The translations under genes and the position numbers were made by a program. The notes under the pieces were generated by a model. It was not told the DNA's origin. It ran no database searches and saw nothing but the letters and a program-made list of their open reading frames with translations. 64,000 nt of DNA from JAILEN01 sp036723975. Its GTDB lineage: Bacteria > Bacillota > Clostridia > Lachnospirales > Lachnospiraceae. Shown one piece after another: positions 35,276-43,101 of this stretch (the first letter of the stretch is position 1; each line of letters starts with the position of its first letter). The DNA is taken from NCBI GenBank assembly GCA_036723975.1, contig DAIMGJ010000003.1, positions 133,636-197,635 of the forward strand, read 5' to 3'.

Positions 35276-35299
35276 CTTTTTGTAAAATTATGTTATCAT
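35272..35299 (+). promoter_or_regulatory. rpsU promoter
   Basis: TTGACT (35272-35277), 16-nt spacer, TATCAT (35294-35299). The -35 overlaps the stop codon of the PcfJ-like gene, so no room is left for a terminator between the two units. Confidence 0.65.
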
Positions 35300-35384
35300 A
35301 TTTCTCGTGTGACGATGTCACAACTATAATATCTGGACCTCAGTTTGGATGAAAATTTAAAACTGGAGGGAGGGAAAAAGAAGT

Positions 35385-35561
35385 ATGTCAAGTGTTATCG
35401 TAAAAGAAAATGAATCCTTAGATTCAGCATTACGTCGTTTCAAGAGAAACTGCGCTAAGGCCGGTATCCAGCAGGAAATCCGCAAGCGTGAGCATTATGA
35501 GAAGCCAAGCGTAAAGCGTAAAAAGAAATCTGAGGCTGCTAGAAAGCGTAAATATAACTAA
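35385..35561 (+). CDS. rpsU: 30S ribosomal protein S21
   Basis: 58 aa, the normal length for bS21 in Firmicutes. The sequence is typical: MSSVIVKENESLDSALRRF, then KREHYEKPS and a lysine/arginine-rich C-terminus ending KRKYN. bS21 binds the 30S platform near the anti-Shine-Dalgarno region during initiation. GGAGGGAGGG precedes the ATG, and the gene has its own promoter and terminator. Confidence 0.97.
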   Translation: MSSVIVKENESLDSALRRFKRNCAKAGIQQEIRKREHYEKPSVKRKKKSEAARKRKYN

Positions 35562-35572
35562 TCAGATTTTAT

Positions 35573-35602
35573 GGCGCCATCCATTTGGATGGCGTCTTTT
35601 TA
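35573..35602 (+). terminator. rpsU terminator
   Basis: GGCGCCATCC (35573-35582) pairs with GGATGGCGTC (35587-35596), ATTT loop, then TTTTTATTT. Confidence 0.88.
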
Positions 35603-35614
35603 TTTGTTTTTACG

Positions 35615-35728
35615 AGCCAAGTGGATGAAAAGTGAATTTGACAATTGCAAGCTTGCCTGTAATTTGCCATAATTTACTTATCAGCAATTTGACGGCATTT
35701 TGCGTATGCAATTTGGCGTCACTTGGCT
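35615..35728 (+). other. Nested inverted repeats in the deoB leader
   Basis: AGCCAAGTG (35615-35623) and CACTTGGCT (35720-35728) are perfect inverted repeats enclosing GCAAGCTTGC (35647-35656), a TTGC-GTAT-GCAA hairpin and near-complementary TGACG/CGTCA segments. The whole 114-nt stretch could fold into one branched leader ending just before the deoB ribosome site. No riboswitch class recognised. Confidence 0.4.
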
Positions 35729-35753
35729 TAAAAAATATAAAGGAGTTAGGACT

Positions 35754-36929
35754 ATGAAAAGAGCAATTGTCATTGTTTTAGATAGTGTTGGATGCGGTGC
35801 AGCAAAAGATGCCGCTAACTGGGGAGATGCAGGGAGTCATACCTTACGTTCTGCAGCAAAGAGCCCATATTTTTCCATGCCGAACATGAAAAAACTTGGA
35901 TATTTTAATATAGAAGGAATGGGAATCGAAGGAGTGGACAATCCTACCGGAGATTTTGCAAGACTTCAGGAGATTTCTCAGGGAAAGGATACTACAACAG
36001 GTCATTGGGAAATGGCAGGAATTATTTCCGAGCATCCTATGCCGACATATCCGAATGGTTTCCCACGTGAAGTTTTAGATGAGTTTGAAAAACAGACCGG
36101 AAGAAAGGCCATTTGCAACCTTCCTTATTCCGGAACTGCCGTTATCGAAGAGTATGGTGATCAGCATGTGGAAACCGGAGACTTGATTGTCTATACCTCT
36201 GCGGATTCTGTGTTCCAGATTGCAGCCCATGAGGATGTGGTACCGGTTGAGACCTTATATGAATACTGCCGTATCGCAAGAAAGATTTTACAGGGCAAGC
36301 ATGGCGTAGGTCGTGTTATTGCGAGACCTTTTGTTACCAATGTAAATCATGAGAAAAATGCAGACGGTGAAATTCCGAAGTATTTACGTACCGTTCGTCG
36401 TCATGACTTTTCTTTGGAGCCGACAGATACAACCATGATGGATGTATTAAAAGAAAAAGGATTTGACGTTTTATCCGTTGGAAAGATTGTAGATATTTTT
36501 GCGGAGCGCGGAATTACGGAATACATCCGTACCGAAGGAAATCCGGACGGCATCCAGAAGACCATTGATTGGATGGATAAGGACTTTAACGGGCTCATGT
36601 TTGTAAACCTTGTGGATACGGACATGATTTACGGGCATAGAAGAGACATCGACGGCTACGCGAAGGCGCTTTCTTATTTCGATGAGAAGCTTCCGGAGAT
36701 TATAGCCAAAATGGGCGATGAGGATTTGCTTATGATTACCGCGGACCACGGATGCGATCCGGGCTTTACCGGAACCGATCATACCCGTGAGGATGTACCG
36801 CTTTTGTTATACGGAAAAGGTATTACAAGCGGTCGCGACTTCGGTACCGTAGAAGGATTTGATTGTATCGCGGATACGGTGCTTTCATACTTTGGATTGG
36901 ATGAGTTGCACGGAAAAGATTTGTATTGA
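35754..36929 (+). CDS. deoB: Phosphopentomutase
   Basis: 391 aa from ATG 35754, selected because AAGGAG lies 10 nt upstream and because the family N-terminus starts here (MKRAIVIVLDSVGCGAAKDA). It interconverts ribose/deoxyribose 1- and 5-phosphate in nucleoside salvage. It is an alkaline-phosphatase-superfamily metalloenzyme: metal-site regions are the N-terminal IVLDSVG, the acceptor-containing GKDTTTGHWE, and DTDMIYGHRRD plus ITADHGCDP and TDHTRED near the C-terminus. Family length is normal. Confidence 0.96.
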   Translation: MKRAIVIVLDSVGCGAAKDAANWGDAGSHTLRSAAKSPYFSMPNMKKLGYFNIEGMGIEGVDNPTGDFARLQEISQGKDTTTGHWEMAGIISEHPMPTYPNGFPREVLDEFEKQTGRKAICNLPYSGTAVIEEYGDQHVETGDLIVYTSADSVFQIAAHEDVVPVETLYEYCRIARKILQGKHGVGRVIARPFVTNVNHEKNADGEIPKYLRTVRRHDFSLEPTDTTMMDVLKEKGFDVLSVGKIVDIFAERGITEYIRTEGNPDGIQKTIDWMDKDFNGLMFVNLVDTDMIYGHRRDIDGYAKALSYFDEKLPEIIAKMGDEDLLMITADHGCDPGFTGTDHTREDVPLLLYGKGITSGRDFGTVEGFDCIADTVLSYFGLDELHGKDLY

Positions 36930-36990
36930 TAAGAGAGGAAATACTTTTTTTCGATAGAGTAGTTTACGTTTTATAAGAGGGGATTAGAAA

Positions 36991-37935
36991 ATGGATACAG
37001 TAGGTGTATTTTCGGGAAACACATTTTTCTTTGATTGGGAGGTGGCTTTTCAGGTATGGCTGCAGAGTCTCATCAATAGTGAATTCGGCATAAAGATTGC
37101 CAGCTTTTTTACCATGTTCGGTGAGGAGTTGGTGCTTATCGCAGTGCTTGGAATTTTGTACTGGTGGATGGATAAGGAGTTCGGAAAGTTTGTAGGCATG
37201 AATATTTTGGTTGGTCTGGTTGCCACACCGATGTTAAAAAATGTTTTCTTCCGTAGACGTCCTTACTTTGATCACGAATCTATCAAGATTTTAAAACCGG
37301 TGGATGCCTCCGCAGATATCTATGATATCAGCGCACAGGGGTATTCCTTCCCCAGTGGACATTCCACCAATGCAGCGATTTTGTACGGCTCTTTGCCAAT
37401 GTATAAAAAGAAAAAGAAAATCCTTCGCGTCATTGCTGTTGTGGTTCCGATTTTGGTGGGACTTTCCCGTGTGATGTTGGGGGCTCACTATGTCACCGAC
37501 GTTTTGTGCGGACTGGCAGTCGGTACCACTATAATGATTGTATTTTCATATTTGCAGAAGAATATCAAGAATCAGAATTTACTTCATCTGATCGTGGCGC
37601 TTCTTTTTTTGCCGGGATTTTTCTATTGCAAAACAACGGATTATTTCAGTGCCTACGGCATGATGATCGGATATTTCTTTGCCTGCCCGTTTGAAGCAAA
37701 GTTTGTAAGATTTCATGAGACGAAAAATGTCCTTCGCGGCATCCTTCGTGTCATCGGTGGGGCGATACTTTACTTCGGATTAAATATTGCATTAAAGATG
37801 CCGTTCCCTTCCGAATTTTTAGCTTCCCCGACTTTGCCTGCTTTTATCGTTAGAAGTGTACGATATGCAATTATTATTTTCATTTTAATCGGTGTTTACC
37901 CGATGATGTTTGATAAGGTGGGAAAGAAGAGATAA
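36991..37935 (+). CDS. PAP2-family membrane phosphatase
   Basis: 314 aa, with about eight membrane spans. The three PAP2 phosphatase motifs are present: KNVFFRRRP, YSFPSGHST and SRVMLGAHYVTDV. Members dephosphorylate lipid phosphates such as undecaprenyl pyrophosphate or phosphatidic acid at the membrane. The C-terminal ~110 residues add further spans beyond the minimal domain. RBS AGGGGAT precedes ATG 36991. It follows deoB by 61 bp and ends with a terminator. Confidence 0.92.
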   Translation: MDTVGVFSGNTFFFDWEVAFQVWLQSLINSEFGIKIASFFTMFGEELVLIAVLGILYWWMDKEFGKFVGMNILVGLVATPMLKNVFFRRRPYFDHESIKILKPVDASADIYDISAQGYSFPSGHSTNAAILYGSLPMYKKKKKILRVIAVVVPILVGLSRVMLGAHYVTDVLCGLAVGTTIMIVFSYLQKNIKNQNLLHLIVALLFLPGFFYCKTTDYFSAYGMMIGYFFACPFEAKFVRFHETKNVLRGILRVIGGAILYFGLNIALKMPFPSEFLASPTLPAFIVRSVRYAIIIFILIGVYPMMFDKVGKKR

Positions 37936-37952
37936 GAAAAATAATCTATACA

Positions 37953-37984
37953 AAAAGCGCGTTTTGAAAACGCGCTTTTCGTAT
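37953..37984 (+). terminator. Terminator after the PAP2 gene
   Basis: AAAAGCGCGTT (37953-37963) pairs with AACGCGCTTTT (37969-37979). The next ~120 bp hold no gene but an AT-rich stretch with GATGCTAATCT at 38047, which resembles only the -10 part of the WYL-region element. Confidence 0.87.
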
Positions 37985-38107
37985 TAGTGGTGCGGAGAAC
38001 ATCATTGTAGTATTTTTTGAAAAAATATTATCTTCAAAATCTTGAGGATGCTAATCTCCATAATATATATGTAAGGAAAACGAAGATTCATAATAAGGAG
38101 ACCAGCT

Positions 38108-38207
38108 ATGAATAGAAGCAAAATTATAGCAGTAGATTTTGAATGGACATAACTCGCGGAAAATTTCTTGTGACGTCTATATTGATGATAGGTCGTTCAA
38201 TCCGTAA
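38108..38207 (+). pseudogene. Remnant of a HAD-family hydrolase with internal deletion
   Basis: A good ribosome site (AAGGAG) and ATG 38108 open MNRSKIIAVDFEWT before a stop at 38150. One frame over, without pause, the DNA continues as HNSRKISCDVYIDDRSFNP to a stop at 38205. The first part resembles the start of small phage-like HAD hydrolases (IAVDFDGT) and the second their C-terminal end (DVYIDDR). The simplest reading is that the middle of such a gene was deleted, leaving both ends fused out of frame. The assignment rests on short motifs. Confidence 0.55.
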
Positions 38208-38220
38208 ATGAGGAGTTGGA

Positions 38221-39549
38221 ATGAAAATATTGGAAATACATACGGAAAAGAATACATGGACTCCGCCGGAAATTGACGAGTATGCGCTGGTAGAGAGTAT
38301 GGCTCAAGATGTAAATTCAAAGCAAGGCGATGGGTTCGTATATGTATTTCGCACGCAGCCGTATATCGATTCCGTTTATGCAAGATATGATGAGAATCGA
38401 AAGCCGGTGGAAATAAAGCGTTTTGCGTTTCATGAGGGGTATATTTGGAACAACAAGGAGGAGCGCGTATTTGATGAGTATTGCGTAAATAACAAAAATT
38501 GCGCGTATAACGGTGGAACTATGGATGAAATCTTCACTTACTATTCCAAGTTACATCCGGAGTGGCATTTGAAAAGATACTACACAAAAGGAATACGGCT
38601 TTTAGATCACATCTATCACTGCATGAAGAAAAATACGGCAAAGGAATTGCTTTATAAATCCGGACTGGATGAACTTGCTGTCGGAGTATATCAGCGTAAA
38701 GATTTAAATTTGATAGCCAGCAATCCTTCGGAAATATATGACGGTCTTTCTATGAAGGTGCTTCGAAGCTTGAATTGTGAATATGGTGCATTGCTACTAA
38801 ACAATGAAAAATGCAAAGAGCATATAAAAGACCTGGATGCCACATTTCCCAATTTGCTAAAAACTAGATTAAACGATGCGCAATGTAAATATCTTGCTAT
38901 GTTGATTCGTGGTGATCTTACTGTGGGAGAAACAGGACGATTGTTTGGAGCAAGAAAAGATAGTTTGTCTCATGCATGGTCAGCAGGGTTTGCGGACATT
39001 TTAATCGGTCAGTATCAAAGCGAGCGTAAGGATCACGAAGTGCTACGGGTGATAAATATCCTAAAAAGTATAGATCCAATCTATGCGAAGTATCTAAAGC
39101 CCATAAATAATCCTTGGGAGGATTATAGAGTAAAAGAGTTACGGTACTTTCTTTTGGATAAAAGGGAGAACTATGATAAGGCAATTAGGAGATCGAATCG
39201 AAAACGCATCTATGAATGGCAGGAAAGAATCGGGGATTATGTGGTTCGATATCCACAGACCATCAATGATTTTTGTCGTGAGGCACTCTACATGCAAAAC
39301 TGTCTTTTGACCTATGTCGAACCCTACATCAATAATGACACGACGGTGCTTTTTATGCGAAAAAAGGACGATGTAAATACGCCTTTTATCACAATAGAAA
39401 TATACAAGAACGAGCTAATGCAAGCTTACCATAGATTTAATAAAGACTGCACAAAAGAAGAGGCAAATTGGATTAGAGAGTATTGCATGCGACATGGGAT
39501 TGATTGCTGTAGGTATCGTTTCGATACAAGGCGAGATCGATTATTTTGA
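38221..39549 (+). CDS. PcfJ-like protein (second copy)
   Basis: 442 aa; AGGAG lies before ATG 38221. The C-terminal ~110 residues carry the PcfJ-like domain: YPQTINDFCREALYMQNCLLTY, TTVLFMRKKDD and FITIEIYKNELMQAYHRFN. The pattern matches the 33641 gene (NC-x-LTY, then (I/L)TIE and a short strand with R-F-N), though overall similarity is low and the N-terminal parts differ. Family members are common on conjugative elements of Firmicutes; function unknown. Here it stands between a deleted HAD gene and a toxin-domain remnant. The frame stays open for another ~100 codons beyond its TGA stop. Confidence 0.8.
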   Translation: MKILEIHTEKNTWTPPEIDEYALVESMAQDVNSKQGDGFVYVFRTQPYIDSVYARYDENRKPVEIKRFAFHEGYIWNNKEERVFDEYCVNNKNCAYNGGTMDEIFTYYSKLHPEWHLKRYYTKGIRLLDHIYHCMKKNTAKELLYKSGLDELAVGVYQRKDLNLIASNPSEIYDGLSMKVLRSLNCEYGALLLNNEKCKEHIKDLDATFPNLLKTRLNDAQCKYLAMLIRGDLTVGETGRLFGARKDSLSHAWSAGFADILIGQYQSERKDHEVLRVINILKSIDPIYAKYLKPINNPWEDYRVKELRYFLLDKRENYDKAIRRSNRKRIYEWQERIGDYVVRYPQTINDFCREALYMQNCLLTYVEPYINNDTTVLFMRKKDDVNTPFITIEIYKNELMQAYHRFNKDCTKEEANWIREYCMRHGIDCCRYRFDTRRDRLF

Positions 39550-39552
39550 TAC

Positions 39553-39861
39553 AAACATACGATAGGCGTTATAGATATTTCGAGGTTAAATAATCCGCCG
39601 GAAAAACATGAGCTGGCGACTGCGAAATATTTTTCAGAAATGGGGAAGGACATTACTTTTATTGAACCGAGCAATATACCACAGGTACACCGACCAGATA
39701 TTCAAATGGATGGTATAGAATGGGAGAAAAAAGCTCCCGTGGGAAAAAGTAAGAGGACTATTGAACAGAATTTTAGACAAGCTATAAAACAATCACAAAG
39801 TATAATATTTGATCTTCGAAGAATAAATGGAGAACTTGTAAAGTATTCGAAAAATGGTTGA
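39553..39861 (+). pseudogene. Remnant of CdiA-type C-terminal tRNA nuclease domain
   Basis: Directly after the TGA of the PcfJ-like gene, in the same frame, the DNA encodes ISRLNNPPEKHELATAKYF, then DITFIEPSNIPQVHRPDIQM, EWEKKAPVGKSKRTIEQNF and KQSQSIIFDLRRIN. This matches the CdiA C-terminal tRNA nuclease family (PF18451; EKHE, PSN, KSPTGKS and DLRR motifs). No start codon with a ribosome site precedes the conserved EKHE; the first ATG (39640) lies inside the domain. The C-terminal end also looks cut short after DLRRIN. I therefore call it a remnant, unless it is made by stop-codon readthrough. Confidence 0.65.
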
Positions 39862-39946
39862 TTTTGTCGGTAATTATGATATTATGAAGTTGAAAGAAAG
39901 CTCGACCCACTGCTGAATAGCGGAGGGCCCAGAGCTTTTTTATTTT
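39858..39946 (+). ncRNA. Small hairpin RNA with own promoter and terminator
   Basis: TTGATT (39858-39863), 16-nt spacer and TATTAT (39880-39885) form a promoter. About 10 nt later, AAGCTC (39898-39903) pairs with GAGCTT (39932-39937), enclosing CCC/GGG and CTGCT/AGCGG with a GAAT loop, followed by a T run. The result would be a ~50-nt terminated transcript upstream of a DUF3800 gene. DUF3800 genes are known to be preceded by several distinct conserved RNA motifs (DUF3800-I and following), so this may be one. Confidence 0.5.
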
Positions 39947-39955
39947 TGCTACAAC

Positions 39956-40019
39956 TTGCCAAAATGAGATTGACAGGTGACGCAAACGGATATATAATGT
40001 TGTCAAAATGAAAATGACA
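39956..40019 (+). promoter_or_regulatory. Consensus promoter flanked by two 20-bp operator repeats
   Basis: TTGACA (39970-39975), 17-nt spacer and TATAAT (39993-39998) is a perfect sigma-A promoter. A 20-bp direct repeat, TTGCCAAAATGAGATTGACA (39956-39975) and TTGTCAAAATGAAAATGACA (40000-40019), overlaps the -35 and the start site. Each copy has an inner TG(T/C)CA...TGACA symmetry. This arrangement is typical of double repressor sites; the HTH protein encoded at 40850 is a possible binder. Confidence 0.65.
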
Positions 40020-40049
40020 TAAGAATTAACCCTGCAAAATGTCCCATTC

Positions 40050-40148
40050 TTGACAATCTGTGAGGATATGATACTATATAGTTAGCTTTTGGGCTGGCAG
40101 AAATGTCAAGGTCCAACCGACGGCGAGGGTACTCCTCGCCTTTTTTAT
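40050..40148 (+). promoter_or_regulatory. Second promoter and terminator-containing leader of DUF3800 gene
   Basis: TTGACA (40050-40055) with TACTAT (40072-40077) could start a transcript near 40085. The leader has a TGGCA-GAAA-TGTCA hairpin closed by GGGC/GTCC, and then GGCGAGG (40122-40128) pairing with CCTCGCC (40134-40140) plus six T, an intrinsic terminator ending 5 nt before the ribosome site. This looks like an attenuator and fits the idea of a DUF3800-associated RNA motif. Confidence 0.6.
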
Positions 40149-40160
40149 TTGGAGGAAATA

Positions 40161-40847
40161 TTGAAGGTACTAAGCGTTCATGTTGATGAGTCTGGAGATT
40201 TCGGGAAATATAGTACAAAATATGCTCCCCAATACATTTTTACACTGGTTTTTCACGATCAGAAAAACGATATAAGTGACAATATAAAAACACTTGATAT
40301 GGAGATGGCAAACCTCGGATTTTTTAGTCACGTTGTGCATTGTGGACCACTGATTCGTAAGGAAGAAATGTATTGTAATTTGAATCCTAATGAGAGACGT
40401 GCAATTTTTAACAAAATATTCTTTTTTACTAAGAAAGCGCCTATCTCTTATAAGACGTTTGTTGTTAATAAAAAGGAATTCCCTGACAAGACTAGTCTAG
40501 AACTAAGAATAAAAGTACTTTTGGAGAGGTTTCTAGATGCTCATATAGAGTATTTTCTAACTTTTGATAAGATTGTTTTATATTATGATAATGGACAGAA
40601 TGAACTGGGAAAATGTCTATATGATGTATTCACGGAAAAAACGGATGCTTTTGAACGACGATTAGATGCAAAACCATATAAGTATAAACTTTTGCAAGTG
40701 GCAGATATGCTTTGCACATTAAAACTCTTGGAGTTAAAAGCAGAGCATAATAAACTATCAAGGTCAGAAATTGCTGTTTTTCATACAGCACGAGATTTAA
40801 GAATAGATTTTATAAAAAAGATTAAGAAGAAAGAGTTTGAGGAGTGA
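40161..40847 (+). CDS. DUF3800 domain protein
   Basis: 228 aa from TTG 40161, preferred because GGAGG is 5 nt upstream and because the domain begins at once (KVLSVHVDESGDFG). The DESG motif at the start and LLQVADMLC near residue 190 are DUF3800 hallmarks; the family has been compared with RNase H-like nucleases, with the Asp residues as possible metal ligands. Function is unproven, and members occur on phages, plasmids and in variable loci. The next gene follows after 2 bp. The 5' region is elaborate (two promoters, operator repeats, terminator hairpin), pointing to tight control. Confidence 0.82.
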   Translation: MKVLSVHVDESGDFGKYSTKYAPQYIFTLVFHDQKNDISDNIKTLDMEMANLGFFSHVVHCGPLIRKEEMYCNLNPNERRAIFNKIFFFTKKAPISYKTFVVNKKEFPDKTSLELRIKVLLERFLDAHIEYFLTFDKIVLYYDNGQNELGKCLYDVFTEKTDAFERRLDAKPYKYKLLQVADMLCTLKLLELKAEHNKLSRSEIAVFHTARDLRIDFIKKIKKKEFEE

Positions 40848-40849
40848 GT

Positions 40850-41128
40850 ATGAAAAAGATAAAAACACTTGAGGAAGCATTAAAGCGAATTGAAAAACTG
40901 GAGCAGGAGAATGCCCGGCTAAAAGAAGAACTAGAGTATTTTAAGAAAAGAAAAGCCAGCGGCAGACAGAAACACAATGCGAAGTGGACTGCGATTTACA
41001 ATGATTTTGTTGCTTGCTATGAAAAAGGTATGACGCTTGTGGAGATTGCAGATCGAAACAATTTAAGTGAGCGGAGCATGTATCGATATTTGGCTTATTA
41101 CAAAGAAAAGCAAGCCGTAAATAAGTGA
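40850..41128 (+). CDS. Small coiled-coil/helix-turn-helix protein
   Basis: 92 aa from ATG 40850 (AGGAG just upstream; a GTG at 40844 overlaps the DUF3800 stop). Residues ~5-35 form a heptad-rich coiled coil (ALKRIEKLEQENARLKEELE), and residues ~50-85 a helix-turn-helix of the recombinase/transposase type (EKGMTLVEIADRNNLSERSM). It likely dimerises and binds DNA. Its tight coupling to the DUF3800 gene suggests it represses that promoter at the two 20-bp repeats or guides the DUF3800 protein (both inference). Confidence 0.75.
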   Translation: MKKIKTLEEALKRIEKLEQENARLKEELEYFKKRKASGRQKHNAKWTAIYNDFVACYEKGMTLVEIADRNNLSERSMYRYLAYYKEKQAVNK

Positions 41129-41148
41129 TTTTATGTTGAAATTCTACA

Positions 41149-41177
41149 TTGCAGAAATGGTAGGATGCCCATATAAT
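41149..41177 (+). promoter_or_regulatory. prfC promoter
   Basis: TTGCAG (41149-41154), 17-nt spacer, TATAAT (41172-41177), 49 bp before the prfC start. Confidence 0.75.
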
Positions 41178-41226
41178 ATACAAGGTGTTACGCTAGATGA
41201 CGAATTAGTATTAGATTGGAATAGTT

Positions 41227-42822
41227 ATGGATTATAAGAAAGAGATAGAAAAACGACGCACATTTGCGATTATTTCCCATCCGGATGCCGGTAAGACAAC
41301 GTTGACCGAAAAGTTTCTTTTGTACGGAGGACAGATTAATCTGGCGGGTTCCGTAAAGGGAAAGGCGACGGCTCGACATGCGGTTTCCGACTGGATGGAG
41401 ATTGAAAAGGAAAGAGGAATTTCTGTTACATCTTCCGTATTGCAGTTTGAGTACGGCGGCATGTGCATCAATATTTTGGATACCCCGGGACATCAGGACT
41501 TCTCCGAGGATACCTATCGAACCTTAATGGCAGCAGACTCTGCAGTAATGGTCATCGATGCATCCAAGGGTGTGGAGGCACAGACCAGAAAGCTCTTTAA
41601 GGTTTGTGCCATGCGTCATATACCGATTTTTACCTTTATCAATAAGATGGACCGCGAGGCAAAGGATACTTTTGAACTCTTAGATGATATTGAAAATGAG
41701 CTTGGCATTCCGACTTGCCCCATTAACTGGCCTATCGGTTCCGGTAAAGAATTCCGCGGCGTCTATGACAGAAATACAAGAAACGTGCTTACCTTCTCCG
41801 ATACCATGAAGGGTACCAAGGAAGGAATTGAAAAAGAAATCTCCATCGATGATGAAGCACTTTTATTGGAAATCGGAGATGAGGCAAAGCAGAAGTTAGA
41901 CGATGAATTGGAGCTTCTTGATGGTGCCGGTTCCGAGTTTGATATTAAGGCGGTATCAAAGGGAGAACTCTCTCCGGTATTCTTTGGTTCTGCTCTTACA
42001 AACTTTGGTGTGGAAACCTTTTTGCAGCACTTTTTGGATATGACTTCATCTCCGCTTCCGAGAATGAGCGATGCGGGAGAAATCGATCCCTTCTCTTCTG
42101 ATTTTTCCGCCTTTGTTTTTAAGATTCAGGCGAATATGAATAAAGCACACCGTGACAGAATCGCATTTATGCGTATTTGTTCCGGAGAGTTTGATGCGGG
42201 AATGAGCGTATTCCATGTTCAGGGAAACAAGGAAGTACGTCTTTCTCAGCCGCAGCAGATGATGGCAGAATCCCGTAAGATGGTGGAAAAGGCCTATGCA
42301 GGAGATATTATCGGTATTTTTGATCCGGGTATTTTCTCTATCGGAGATACACTGACCACCTCGAAAGAGAAATTCAAGTTTGAAGGCATTCCGACCTTTG
42401 CTCCGGAGCATTTTGCCCGAGTGTCTCAGGTAGATACCATGAAGCGTAAACAGTTTATGAAGGGTATCACTCAGATCGCTCAGGAAGGTGCCATTCAGAT
42501 TTTCCAGGAATACAACACCGGTATGGAAGAGATCATTGTCGGTGTGGTAGGTGTGCTTCAGTTTGACGTGTTAAAGTATCGTTTGAACAACGAGTACAAC
42601 GTGGAAATCCGTATGGAGAATCTTCCGTATGAATACTTGCGCTGGATTGAAAACGAAGACTATGACATTGACCATATTCAGGGTACTTCTGACATGAAGA
42701 AGGTCAAAGACTTAAAGGGTCGTCCGCTTCTTTTGTTTGCAAACAGCTGGTCTGTGGGCATGGTGGAAGACCGAAACGAGGGCTTGGTTTTGTCCGAGTT
42801 TGGAAAAGCGGATATGCGCTAG
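41227..42822 (+). CDS. prfC: Peptide chain release factor 3
   Basis: 531 aa. A translational GTPase that removes RF1/RF2 from the ribosome after peptide release. The G domain is intact: SHPDAGKTTLTEKF (G1), ERGISVTSS (G2), DTPGHQDFSEDTYR (G3), NKMDRE (G4). Length and the C-terminal domain (ending EFGKADMR) match RF3 rather than EF-G. The ribosome site before ATG 41227 is weak (GGAATAG). Single gene, with its own promoter and terminator. Confidence 0.96.
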   Translation: MDYKKEIEKRRTFAIISHPDAGKTTLTEKFLLYGGQINLAGSVKGKATARHAVSDWMEIEKERGISVTSSVLQFEYGGMCINILDTPGHQDFSEDTYRTLMAADSAVMVIDASKGVEAQTRKLFKVCAMRHIPIFTFINKMDREAKDTFELLDDIENELGIPTCPINWPIGSGKEFRGVYDRNTRNVLTFSDTMKGTKEGIEKEISIDDEALLLEIGDEAKQKLDDELELLDGAGSEFDIKAVSKGELSPVFFGSALTNFGVETFLQHFLDMTSSPLPRMSDAGEIDPFSSDFSAFVFKIQANMNKAHRDRIAFMRICSGEFDAGMSVFHVQGNKEVRLSQPQQMMAESRKMVEKAYAGDIIGIFDPGIFSIGDTLTTSKEKFKFEGIPTFAPEHFARVSQVDTMKRKQFMKGITQIAQEGAIQIFQEYNTGMEEIIVGVVGVLQFDVLKYRLNNEYNVEIRMENLPYEYLRWIENEDYDIDHIQGTSDMKKVKDLKGRPLLLFANSWSVGMVEDRNEGLVLSEFGKADMR

Positions 42823-42876
42823 TTTCGGGGACAGTTCCCTGTTACATTTTTAAATATTAAAAATTTATTAAATCGT

Positions 42877-42918
42877 ATCACGGGTTCTTGTGGGAAAGAA
42901 GAATCCGTGGTATTTTTT
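42877..42918 (+). terminator. prfC terminator
   Basis: ATCACGGGTTCTT (42877-42889) pairs with AAGAATCCGTGGT (42899-42911), two G.U pairs, then TATTTTTTT. The following ~110 bp up to the recA promoter show no gene. Confidence 0.87.
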
Positions 42919-43030
42919 TATCATCAAATCCATTCCCAAGGAAATGCCAAAACTTAGGCATGACCGGCCTTCTGATCAAAAGTACCAAATATGGGACACG
43001 TATTCCTATAAAATAATTTTAAATTAGTAA

Positions 43031-43081
43031 TTGACATGGGTAGTGAATTATACTATCATAAGTTTAACGAACAGCTGTTCG
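43031..43081 (+). promoter_or_regulatory. recA: recA promoter with LexA (SOS) box
   Basis: TTGACA (43031-43036), 17-nt spacer and TATCAT (43054-43059). Immediately downstream lies CGAACAGCTGTTCG (43068-43081), a perfect Firmicute LexA/DinR box (CGAAC-N4-GTTCG), placed at the transcription start. recA here should be SOS-induced. Confidence 0.88.
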
Positions 43082-43101
43082 GGAAAGGATGTTTGGGTAT
43101 T

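Noticed and set aside
38047..38057. Third copy of the WYL-region promoter element
   Set aside because: GATGCTAATCT matches the -10 block only; the CCCAAAATTT block is absent at the expected 31-nt offset, and the downstream gene is a remnant.
39956..40019. CRISPR array
   Set aside because: Only two copies of the 20-bp repeat exist, they bracket a promoter, and no cas gene is in the window.
40850..41128. Transposase or insertion sequence
   Set aside because: The protein has a recombinase-like HTH, but there is no catalytic domain, no terminal inverted repeats and it is tightly coupled to the DUF3800 gene.
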